Positions 1 through 6,775 of a stretch of 29,494 nucleotides of DNA are shown here, piece after piece (the stretch's first letter is position 1; the number at the start of each line of letters is the position of its first letter). The translations under genes and the position numbers were made by a program. The stretch lies in assembly GCA_934351255.1 (NCBI GenBank), contig CAKRJH010000023.1, positions 1 through 29,494 on the forward strand, in the 5' to 3' direction. The stretch comes from an uncultured Lachnospiraceae bacterium (GTDB lineage Bacteria > Bacillota > Clostridia > Lachnospirales > Lachnospiraceae). Under the pieces are notes generated by a model. It was given only the letters and a program-made list of their open reading frames with translations. It was not told where the DNA came from and did no database searches.

Positions 1-112
1 TTCGGCTCATGTTGGGCCTCTGAATCCTTCAGAACACTCGCCCATCATTCGCCTTCCCTCACTCCGTTCGGTTCGGCTCATGTTGGGCGGGGTGGCTCTA
101 TTCGAGCCACCC
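1..112. repeat. Left-edge intergenic repeats and hairpins
   Basis: A 17-nt direct repeat, TTCGGCTCATGTTGGGC, occurs at 1-17 and again at 72-88. Between the copies is a short hairpin (TCTGAA at 19-24, TTCAGA at 28-33). After the second copy lies a perfect 9-bp stem, GGGTGGCTC at 90-98 pairing with GAGCCACCC at 104-112. No credible gene covers this stretch. It looks like a structured intergenic repeat cut by the window edge. Whether it recurs elsewhere in the genome cannot be seen here. Confidence 0.6.
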
Positions 113-116
113 TACG

Positions 117-165
117 AATAAAAAAGAGCTGATCCCTGCATGCTTGCATGCGGGATCAGCTCTTT
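117..165 (-). terminator. Rho-independent terminator after efp
   Basis: A 14-bp perfect stem (123-136 with 152-165) is extended by an inner 6-bp GCATGC/GCATGC stem with a single bulged base. On the minus strand the stem is followed by six T residues (120-125). It lies 36 bp past the efp stop and closes the aroD-aroK-efp operon. Stem length and symmetry suggest it could also stop plus-strand transcription. Confidence 0.93.
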
Positions 166-200
166 CCTATTCTAGTGTTCTGAATAGATTTTTGCTGTTA

Positions 201-755
201 TCACATTCTCTTCATGTACTCGCCCTTACGGGTATCGATCTGGATGACATCTCCGATCTCTACAAACAGTGGTACCTGGATGGTTGCTCCGGTCTCTACT
301 GTTGCAGGTTTGGTGGCTCCCTGTGCGGTATTTCCCTTGAATCCAGGCTCGGTCTCTGTTACCTCTAACTCTACAAAGAGTGGTGGCTCAATCGTGAATA
401 CTTCGCCATTGTGGGAAAGCATCTTTACCATCTCGTTCTCTTTTACGAACTTCATTGGCTCTTCACACTGATCAATTGCCATATCGATCTGATCATATGT
501 CTCTGTGTTCATGAAATGATACATATCATCCTTGTACAGATACTGCATATCCATACGCTCAATATGTGCCTGTGGGCACTTCTCTGTCGGACGGAATGAA
601 TTCTCGATCACTCCACCGGTCTTAATGTTCTTTAACTTGGTACGAACGAATGCTGCGCCCTTACCTGGCTTTACATGCTGAAACTCGATTACCTGATATA
701 CATTTCCATCATACTCGATCGTCAGTCCATTTCTAAAATCACCTGCTGATACCAT
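201..755 (-). CDS. efp: Elongation factor P
   Basis: EF-P binds the ribosome between the P and E sites and rescues ribosomes stalled on polyproline stretches. The 184-residue length is standard. Residues 1-60 form the KOW-like N-domain, with the loop KPGKGAAF placing Lys32 at the tip that contacts the CCA end of the P-site tRNA. In Bacillus the equivalent lysine is modified; whether it is here is not visible. Two OB-type domains follow and the C-terminus has the usual GDVIQIDTRKGEY signature. ATG at 755 follows an AAAGGAGG ribosome site. It is the last gene of the microprotein-aroD-aroK-efp operon, 70 bp after aroK. Confidence 0.98.
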   Translation of the reverse strand: MVSAGDFRNGLTIEYDGNVYQVIEFQHVKPGKGAAFVRTKLKNIKTGGVIENSFRPTEKCPQAHIERMDMQYLYKDDMYHFMNTETYDQIDMAIDQCEEPMKFVKENEMVKMLSHNGEVFTIEPPLFVELEVTETEPGFKGNTAQGATKPATVETGATIQVPLFVEIGDVIQIDTRKGEYMKRM

Positions 756-825
756 GTTTGTTGTCCTCCTTTATGTAGTGGCAAAATAGCCGCATATATC
801 TAATATAGATATTAAGGGATTTTTC

Positions 826-1353
826 TCATTTTTTCAAGCCTTTTTCCAGATTCTCTATGATCTTTTGCGCGACTGCATCCGGAGTCAGCCCGTCTGTTTT
901 GACCCTTATCGTTGCTGCCGCCTCATATTTGGACTGTCTCTGCCCCATCAACTCTGCTATATATTCCACATTCATGTGCCCATTAAGCAGCGGTCGGTCC
1001 GTGCTGTGGCGTACATGTTCAAAGATCGTCTCCGGCTCTGCCTGGAGATATACGACCTCTCCCCGGCTGTGCATCAGGCGTACATTTTCCGGACGCATGG
1101 CCATGCCGCCTCCGCAGGACACTATACACGGTTCCCGTGATGCCAGTTTCTCGAGGAACTCTGTCTCCCTGGTACGGAAATAGTCCTCTCCCTTTTGTGC
1201 AAACATCTCGGGAATCGTCATCCCTTCCTGCGCCACGATCCATGCATCCGTGTCTATCTCCGGCACCGAGAGTTTTGTCTGAAGTTCTCCTGCCACCGTG
1301 GATTTTCCCACGCCCATGAATCCGATCAAAAAAATATGTCTTGTCAATGCCAC
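826..1353 (-). CDS. aroK: Shikimate kinase
   Basis: Phosphorylates shikimate to shikimate 3-phosphate with ATP, the fifth step of the chorismate pathway. At 175 residues it is the usual size. The P-loop GFMGVGKST lies at about residues 12-20. The substrate-binding Asp is in EIDTDAW, the Arg in YFRTRE and the glycine loop in SCGGGMA, and an RPLL sequence marks the lid. Translation begins at GTG 1353, preceded by AGGGG seven bases upstream. It starts 18 bp after the aroD stop, so the two are almost certainly cotranscribed. aroA, the next pathway enzyme, is in a separate operon in this window (8539-9849). Confidence 0.96.
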   Translation of the reverse strand: MALTRHIFLIGFMGVGKSTVAGELQTKLSVPEIDTDAWIVAQEGMTIPEMFAQKGEDYFRTRETEFLEKLASREPCIVSCGGGMAMRPENVRLMHSRGEVVYLQAEPETIFEHVRHSTDRPLLNGHMNVEYIAELMGQRQSKYEAAATIRVKTDGLTPDAVAQKIIENLEKGLKK

Positions 1354-1371
1354 CTGAATCCCCTGTCTTTC

Positions 1372-2178
1372 CTAGCGATAAAATTGATGCACCCGGTCCA
1401 TCATATCCTCCAACGGAGCGACTGCGATCTGTCCCGGTGCACTGGACTGCCCGACACTGGCAAACGTCACAGATGAGTTAAATGCCTCTCCCATCATCCG
1501 GCTGATGCTGCCCAGTTTGCCCATAGACATCGTGATAAACGGCTTGTCGATCAGCTTGCTGACTTCCAATGTAGCTGCCATCAGCTTGATCACATCTGCC
1601 TTGTCGGTCGGCATCACTGCCATCTTCAAGATATCCACTCCGAGCCAGTCCATAAAACGGAATCGATGCTGCATCTCATCAAAGGAAGGCGTCTCCTGAA
1701 AATTGTGATAGGATCCAACCACTACCGCGTCCTTGCGCAGTTCCTCAACAAATATTCTCATCTCGTCGGCCTTGCCTGTTACATTCTCCTCGATGCCGGT
1801 CTGCATCACTTCCTCATAACTCAGATTGTGGAACACTTCCACATCCACCATCTGTACGTATGGGCTTTTCGCCATAAACAGCAAAAGTTCGCGGTATTCT
1901 TCCCAGTCAAGAGTTCCCTTGCCGCCCTCCTGTTTCGTCCGGAAGGTCACCAGTAATGGTTTCCGGAAAAGTGACATGCTCAGTCTATGCAAGGTTTCCT
2001 CAATCATATCCCGATGGTCAATGGCTTCATAATAATCCATTCTCCATTCTACGATATCAATGTGCTTTTGCACCATGATATCGGCTGCGGCGATTATCGC
2101 CTTCTGTGATGTTTCTGTAATTGATGCGCAGATCTTCGGCTGTCCCTCTCCGATTGTCAAATTTCCTACTCGAATCAT
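1372..2178 (-). CDS. aroD: 3-dehydroquinate dehydratase, type I
   Basis: Dehydrates 3-dehydroquinate to 3-dehydroshikimate through a Schiff-base lysine (class I TIM-barrel enzyme, as opposed to the small type II AroQ). The length of 268 residues fits. Visible signatures are EWRMDYYE in the first third, the catalytic His in VGSYHNFQETP, the Schiff-base Lys in DILKMAVMP, and TMSMGKLGSISR near the C-terminus. The ATG at 2178 is preceded by AGAGGAGGG. It lies 31 bp after the 38-aa microprotein and 18 bp before aroK, in an operon starting at the promoter at 2391-2419. Confidence 0.96.
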   Translation of the reverse strand: MIRVGNLTIGEGQPKICASITETSQKAIIAAADIMVQKHIDIVEWRMDYYEAIDHRDMIEETLHRLSMSLFRKPLLVTFRTKQEGGKGTLDWEEYRELLLFMAKSPYVQMVDVEVFHNLSYEEVMQTGIEENVTGKADEMRIFVEELRKDAVVVGSYHNFQETPSFDEMQHRFRFMDWLGVDILKMAVMPTDKADVIKLMAATLEVSKLIDKPFITMSMGKLGSISRMMGEAFNSSVTFASVGQSSAPGQIAVAPLEDMMDRVHQFYR

Positions 2179-2209
2179 TCTGGCCCTCCTCTCTGTTTAT
2201 CTCCTGTAT

Positions 2210-2326
2210 TTATTCTTCCTCGCTGATTACGTTGCTTACACCGCTTACGATCGCTGCGACAGCACCGATCACTACCACTGCCACGATCACAACTAACAGC
2301 ACGGTTCCTCCAATAACTGCAACCAT
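2210..2326 (-). CDS. 38-residue hydrophobic microprotein
   Basis: A short frame, ATG at 2326 to TAA at 2210-2212, encodes 38 residues. It is preceded by a GAGGG ribosome site about seven bases upstream and lies downstream of a strong sigma-A-type promoter (2391-2419). Residues 2-28 are almost all Val, Ile, Leu, Ala and Gly, enough for one membrane helix. The C-terminus is polar and ends in three Glu; there is no Lys or Arg. It is the first gene of the aroD-aroK-efp operon, 31 bp before aroD. No family was recognised. It could be a membrane microprotein or a leader peptide; no Phe/Tyr/Trp run is present, which argues against classic attenuation. Confidence 0.62.
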   Translation of the reverse strand: MVAVIGGTVLLVVIVAVVVIGAVAAIVSGVSNVISEEE

Positions 2327-2390
2327 TCCAATCCCTCTTTTCTTACATTCCTGAAAATACCATATTTATCCATATTAACAGTTTGCATCC

Positions 2391-2419
2391 ATTATAGCGA
2401 ATTATACACAGTATTTCAA
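2391..2419 (-). promoter_or_regulatory. Sigma-A-type promoter of microprotein-aroD-aroK-efp
   Basis: On the minus strand TTGAAA (2414-2419) is followed after exactly 17 bp by TATAAT (2391-2396). The predicted start near 2384 leaves a leader of about 58 nt before the microprotein ATG. The 322-bp gap between ilvC and aroD thus contains the ilvC terminator, this promoter and the 38-codon gene. Confidence 0.8.
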
Positions 2420-2436
2420 CCCATACGGATTTTCCA

Positions 2437-2468
2437 CAAAAAAGAAAGCCCCATAAAATGGGACTTTC
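2437..2468 (-). terminator. Terminator after ilvC
   Basis: An 11-bp stem (2444-2454 with 2458-2468, one T-G wobble in the minus-strand RNA) has a three-base loop and runs into a T-rich tract on the minus strand (2437-2443). It sits 33 bp past the ilvC stop and separates ilvN-ilvC from the aro operon promoter. Confidence 0.85.
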
Positions 2469-2501
2469 CTATATTCGGTCATATTTCTGAGGACACAGGC
2501 A

Positions 2502-3527
2502 TTAATTGTTGATCAGCTTATCCTCTTCATTGTTCCAGCTGTACAGCTTACGAACTTCCTCACCGACTTTCTCTGATGGATGCTCGGAAGCCAGCTTACG
2601 CATAGCCTTGAAGTGAACCTGACGTCCACCCTCGGACATGTCTAACAGGAACTCTTTTGCGAATGTACCGTCCTGGATATCGGACAGAACCTTCTTCATA
2701 GCCTTCTTGGTCTCTTCTGTAACGATCTTTGGTCCTGTTACATAATCACCATACTCAGCAGTGTTGGAGATGGAATATCTCATGCCTGCGAAACCTGACT
2801 GATAGATCAAATCTACGATCAGCTTCATCTCATGGATACACTCGAAGTATGCATTTCTTGGATCGTAACCTGCCTCACACAGTGTCTCGAAACCAGCCTG
2901 CATCAGGGCACATACACCACCACACAGAACGGCCTGCTCACCGAACAGATCGGTCTCGGTCTCTGTACGGAAATCTGTCTCAAGAACGCCGGCTCTTGCT
3001 CCGCCGATTCCTAATGCATATGCTAATGCGATCTCCTGAGCCTTTCCTGTTGCATCCTGCTCTACAGCGATCAGACAAGGAACACCCTTACCTACCTGGT
3101 ACTCAGAACGTACAGTATGTCCTGGTCCCTTAGGAGCGATCATGGTAACATCTACATCTGCAGGAGGTACGATACATCCGAAATGGATATTGAAACCATG
3201 TGCGAACATGATCATGTTGCCAGCCTCCAGGTTTGGAGCGATATCCTTCTTATACATATCTGCCTGCTTCTCATCATTGATCAGGATCATGATGATATCT
3301 GCCTTCTTTGCAGCCTCTGCTGCTGTATACACTTCGAAGCCCTGCTTCTCAGCTTTCGCCCAAGACTTAGAGCCCTCATAAAGTCCAATAATAACGTGGC
3401 ATCCTGAATCTCTCAAGTTCAGCGCATGCGCATGTCCCTGACTACCATATCCAATGATAGCAATGGTCTTTCCAAGAATTGCGTCCAAGTTACAATCGTC
3501 CTGATAAAAAATTCTTGCGTTCTTCAT
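2502..3527 (-). CDS. ilvC: Ketol-acid reductoisomerase, class I
   Basis: Converts acetolactate or acetohydroxybutyrate to the dihydroxy acid in branched-chain amino acid synthesis, using Mg2+ and a nicotinamide cofactor. The length of 341 residues is class I. The Rossmann motif GYGSQGHAHA lies at residues 26-35 and the metal-binding region is DFRTETETDLFGEQ in the middle. The loop that selects the cofactor reads GLYEGSKS (residues 48-55); the usual NADPH-type loop has Arg followed by Ser where this has Tyr50-Glu51 (see findings). The ATG at 3527 follows an AGGAGG site. It is 65 bp downstream of ilvN and ends at its own terminator. Confidence 0.97.
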   Translation of the reverse strand: MKNARIFYQDDCNLDAILGKTIAIIGYGSQGHAHALNLRDSGCHVIIGLYEGSKSWAKAEKQGFEVYTAAEAAKKADIIMILINDEKQADMYKKDIAPNLEAGNMIMFAHGFNIHFGCIVPPADVDVTMIAPKGPGHTVRSEYQVGKGVPCLIAVEQDATGKAQEIALAYALGIGGARAGVLETDFRTETETDLFGEQAVLCGGVCALMQAGFETLCEAGYDPRNAYFECIHEMKLIVDLIYQSGFAGMRYSISNTAEYGDYVTGPKIVTEETKKAMKKVLSDIQDGTFAKEFLLDMSEGGRQVHFKAMRKLASEHPSEKVGEEVRKLYSWNNEEDKLINN

Positions 3528-3592
3528 TTTTGTGTCCTCCTAAAAATGATTATTTTGTAATATATAAAGCGCAATGTGCGTTTTACGCAATG

Positions 3593-4081
3593 TTACTCGT
3601 GAGAGGTGCCTCTGGTCAGTCCGGCAAGCCCTGTTCTCACCATCTCCAGGATCTCATAACCATCCAGAAGACGGATAAACGCATCAATCTTTGACTGATT
3701 TCCTGTCATCTCAATGATCATGGAATCTTTCTCCACATCCACGATATTAGCACGGAAAATATCGACCACCGATACAACAGATGGTCTCTGTTCCGGAGCT
3801 ACCTTTACTTTGATCAGGACCAGTTCCCTGCATACGGACTGTCCCGCTTTTAACTCCGTGATCTGACGAACATCCTCAAGCTTTGCCACCTGATGTTCAA
3901 TCTGCTCCAACTCCAGCTCGTCTCCCTGGCAGACCACTGTGATCCTGGAATATCTCGGATCTTCCGCAGTTCCGGCAGAGATACTGTCTATGTTGTAACC
4001 CCGGCGGGTAAACAGGCCCGAAATTCTGCTGAGAACTCCGGAGGTATTATCCACCAGAACCGACAAAACTTTCTTTTGCAT
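3593..4081 (-). CDS. ilvN: Acetolactate synthase small (regulatory) subunit
   Basis: The regulatory subunit of acetohydroxyacid synthase, binding valine through an N-terminal ACT domain (residues about 4-75; GVLSRISGLFTRRGYNIDS carries the signature) followed by the C-terminal ALS_ss_C domain. The 162-residue length is normal for IlvN/IlvH. It stimulates the catalytic subunit IlvB, which is not encoded next to it: ilvN is the first gene after its own promoter (4116-4143) and is followed only by ilvC. The ATG at 4081 has an AAGGAAAGG site upstream. The predicted leader is only about 27 nt, too short for a T-box or attenuator. Confidence 0.95.
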   Translation of the reverse strand: MQKKVLSVLVDNTSGVLSRISGLFTRRGYNIDSISAGTAEDPRYSRITVVCQGDELELEQIEHQVAKLEDVRQITELKAGQSVCRELVLIKVKVAPEQRPSVVSVVDIFRANIVDVEKDSMIIEMTGNQSKIDAFIRLLDGYEILEMVRTGLAGLTRGTSHE

Positions 4082-4115
4082 CTATGTCGCATCCTTTCCT
4101 TAAACGCTACGTTTT

Positions 4116-4143
4116 ATTGTAGCACACATCAACAGTTTGTCAA
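4116..4143 (-). promoter_or_regulatory. Promoter of ilvN-ilvC
   Basis: On the minus strand TTGACA (4138-4143) precedes TACAAT (4116-4121) with a 16-bp spacer. The -35 element lies 11 bp past the stop codon of the transglutaminase-like gene, with no terminator hairpin between, so read-through from upstream is possible as well. Confidence 0.72.
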
Positions 4144-4153
4144 GAATTGGTAA

Positions 4154-5386
4154 CTATTTTGTCAATCCCCCGGATGCATCCAGCGCCAGTTTTTTGGTGA
4201 CATATGTCTTCTCCGCATTTCTCACACGGTAATACAGATAGCTGTCCTTGATCTTGATCTCACTGAGTTCATAATCTGCGGTGTACGTGTCAGCTGTCTT
4301 CCAGGCGATCGCCGCCGTATTCTTGGAGTAGTTATACAGATAAATGTTATTGTACGCAATGTAATAGTACTTGTTGTCATTGAAACGGATCAGATTGGAA
4401 GCGCTGACATTGAACTTGACAGCCGCCTTGCCGGAATCCAGATGTGTTCTCTCGACAACTCCCTTGGAATTCAGATACAGCCAGGTCTTTCCATTGTACT
4501 GGAACGCGCTGTTGACACTCTTCCAGTATTTTTTATCAAACCTGGTGTTGGTACCGATCGTCGTGTCAAATCCGGTGTGATCCAGCTTCTCGAAGCGGGC
4601 CGCACTGCACATAAAATACTTGTGGAACACCACACCGTACTGATCCTTGTTGTTGTCCGGGTTCAACGCATCGTCCCAGGTCGGGTCAATGTGATACCAG
4701 TCCTTTTTGTACTTCATGGCCACCCACATGTGGGACATGCTGGTGGATACCACAAACTCGGTCTCGATACCTGCCTTCTGCAGCAGCATCGCGTAGGCCA
4801 GGGAATATCCCTGGCAGTTGCCGGATCCCTTCAACAGCGGACCGACCTCCGTCTTGCGGTACTGCTTGTTGACCTTGGACGAATACGCGGTGTTGGACAC
4901 AATGTAATCGTGCAGGATCATCGCCTTCTCAATATCGGTCATGCCATCTTTTACCTGTGTCATGATCCCGTCAATCGCCTGATTGAGCTTGGTCGTGGTA
5001 TTGCGGATCTTGGTCTTGCGCACAGTTCCGTCTGCCTTGACATAATCGTCGGCGTAGCCAAGCTGGATGCTGACGATCTTTTTGGAGGTAGACTTGTGGG
5101 ACACCGAATATCTGGTTCCCGCATAGAACAGATAAGGCGTCCGGTTGACCACATCCCCCATCATCGTGGTGAGCTGGTCATGTTCTGTCTCATAGTTTAA
5201 ATTGTAGGCTTCCAGATTGACCACGCTCTCATAGTTCTGGTAGGCCTTGATCACAGCCTGTTTGGCTCCCGTCCAGTTGCCGGCTGCACTCGCCGTCTGC
5301 GTCTGTCCCAATGCCATAACAGCCATCATGAACAGCCCCGTCAGCAGACCGGCTGTCTTCCATCTTAATTTCCCCGTTTTGTTCAT
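4154..5386 (-). CDS. Secreted transglutaminase-like (papain-fold) protein
   Basis: The best start is ATG at 5386, with AAAGGAG upstream, giving 410 residues. The frame stays open to 5473, but that start would overlap the preceding gene. A signal peptide (Lys/Arg-rich start, hydrophobic stretch GLLTGLFMMAVMALG, cleavage near ASAAG) points to export. The transglutaminase-core triad is visible: Cys191 in GSGNCQGYS, His219 in MSHMW and Asp234 in YHIDPTWDD. The C-terminal 120 residues form repeated short beta-strands rich in Tyr (YYYIAYNNIYLY). Such proteins usually act as proteases or amidases on envelope substrates; the substrate here is unknown. It follows the AAA+ gene by 19 bp and is probably cotranscribed with it. 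Confidence 0.85.
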   Translation of the reverse strand: MNKTGKLRWKTAGLLTGLFMMAVMALGQTQTASAAGNWTGAKQAVIKAYQNYESVVNLEAYNLNYETEHDQLTTMMGDVVNRTPYLFYAGTRYSVSHKSTSKKIVSIQLGYADDYVKADGTVRKTKIRNTTTKLNQAIDGIMTQVKDGMTDIEKAMILHDYIVSNTAYSSKVNKQYRKTEVGPLLKGSGNCQGYSLAYAMLLQKAGIETEFVVSTSMSHMWVAMKYKKDWYHIDPTWDDALNPDNNKDQYGVVFHKYFMCSAARFEKLDHTGFDTTIGTNTRFDKKYWKSVNSAFQYNGKTWLYLNSKGVVERTHLDSGKAAVKFNVSASNLIRFNDNKYYYIAYNNIYLYNYSKNTAAIAWKTADTYTADYELSEIKIKDSYLYYRVRNAEKTYVTKKLALDASGGLTK

Positions 5387-5405
5387 CCACTGCTCCTTTC
5401 CGGGA

Positions 5406-6716
5406 TCAGTCCACGGCACGGCCGCACAGATCATTGATAAACTGCTGTGCTGTCCTTCCGCTGATGCCTCCATGGCTCAGTTCCCATTGGTTTGCTTTTA
5501 ACTTGAGTTCCTCTTCTCCCATCGTAATCTCCGGACATCTTCTGGCCAGTTCCAGAACAATGTCGAAATACTCTTTCTGGCTCGGACGATAATATCCAAT
5601 GCTGACACCGAAACGTGCCACCAGCGACAATTTCTCCTGCATGGTGTCGGAGCGGTGCAGCTCATCCTGGCTCATATCAGAGCGGTCGCTCCAGGTCTCA
5701 CGAATCAGATGTCTGCGGTTTGATGTCGCATAGATCAGGATATTGGATGGCTTGGTCTCCAGCCCCCCTTCGATCACTGCTTTGAGATATTTGTACTCGA
5801 TCTCAAATTCCTCAAAGGAAAGATCATCCATAAAGATCACAAACCGGTAATTTCTGTTCTTGATCTCAGAGATCACCGCGGACAGATCCTGGAACTGATG
5901 CTTGTATACCTCGATCATGCGAAGGCCCCGGCTGTAATACTGGTTCAGAATAGCCTTGACACTGGTCGACTTTCCGGTACCCGCATCACCGAACAACAGT
6001 ACATTGTTCGCCTTGCGGCCCGATACGAAGGCCTCGGTATTCGCAATCAGTTTTTCTTTTTGTTCCTCATAACCGACCAGATCATCCAGCTTCATATCCC
6101 CGACACTGGTAATCTCCTCGAGAATGTCTGCCCCACGCGCACCACTGCGCACACGGAACGCCTTGTTGAGTCCAATCTTGCCGACTCCATAGCTCTGATA
6201 AAACTGTGTGATCACACGGTACAGTTCCTCATCATCCGCCGCCCGCTCGATCGCCCGGCTCAGGCTCTGCACCTTCTCACTGACGCTCTTGTTGTAGATC
6301 TGCTCACTCTTGACGACGGCCTGATAGTTTCTCACGACCGTAAAGCAATCGATTCCCAGCGCCTGCTCGATCTCGGAAAAATCATAATCAAACAGTTCCT
6401 TGAAGATGCGGAAATCGCTGCGCGCAAATGCATTGACAGACCCTTCATTGGCACCCACTTTCTCGCAGACCATGGTAAATGGATTCTCGCTCATCGCCAG
6501 AATAAACGCGAGATAATTGTGCCACAGATTTGTGTCAAAACCATAGCGGGTAGAGATTTTTAACAATGCATTGATCTGGGTATAGATCTGTGTGATCAGC
6601 GCATCGCGGTCATATTCTCCGGAATAAAATGTCTCACAGATATCAGACAGTCTGGCCAGAATGCTGTCCTTCTCAAACTCTCTGTAAATGACTAATTTGG
6701 AAATCAGTCTGTACAT
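5406..6716 (-). CDS. AAA+ ATPase, DUF815 family
   Basis: A cytoplasmic ATPase with an N-terminal helical region of about 190 residues followed by an AAA+ module. Walker A is GDAGTGKS (about residues 243-250) and Walker B is VIFMDDLSFEE (about 293-303). Sensor-like residues follow in IYATSNRRHL. The overall layout fits the DUF815 family (PF05673), whose role is not established. The start was set at ATG 6716, which has AAAGGAG eight bases upstream; the in-frame GTG at 6725 overlaps that ribosome site. Length is then 436 residues. It lies between argS (50 bp upstream) and the secreted transglutaminase-like gene. Confidence 0.85.
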   Translation of the reverse strand: MYRLISKLVIYREFEKDSILARLSDICETFYSGEYDRDALITQIYTQINALLKISTRYGFDTNLWHNYLAFILAMSENPFTMVCEKVGANEGSVNAFARSDFRIFKELFDYDFSEIEQALGIDCFTVVRNYQAVVKSEQIYNKSVSEKVQSLSRAIERAADDEELYRVITQFYQSYGVGKIGLNKAFRVRSGARGADILEEITSVGDMKLDDLVGYEEQKEKLIANTEAFVSGRKANNVLLFGDAGTGKSTSVKAILNQYYSRGLRMIEVYKHQFQDLSAVISEIKNRNYRFVIFMDDLSFEEFEIEYKYLKAVIEGGLETKPSNILIYATSNRRHLIRETWSDRSDMSQDELHRSDTMQEKLSLVARFGVSIGYYRPSQKEYFDIVLELARRCPEITMGEEELKLKANQWELSHGGISGRTAQQFINDLCGRAVD

Positions 6717-6775
6717 GTCGGTCACTCCTTTTTTCTCTTTCTTACATATATAAGTTCAGCACCTCCGGGAAAGGA

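Noticed and set aside
3567..3592. Repeat CGCAATGT twice between ilvN and ilvC as an operator
   Set aside because: Eight bases only, and better explained by chance plus a weak stem; no regulator site was recognised.
4082..4153. T-box or attenuator leader for ilvN-ilvC
   Set aside because: The distance from the predicted start to the ATG is only about 27 nt and no hairpin is present.
4442..5200. 252-codon plus-strand open frame
   Set aside because: Antisense to the transglutaminase-like gene, whose catalytic triad and signal peptide are clear.
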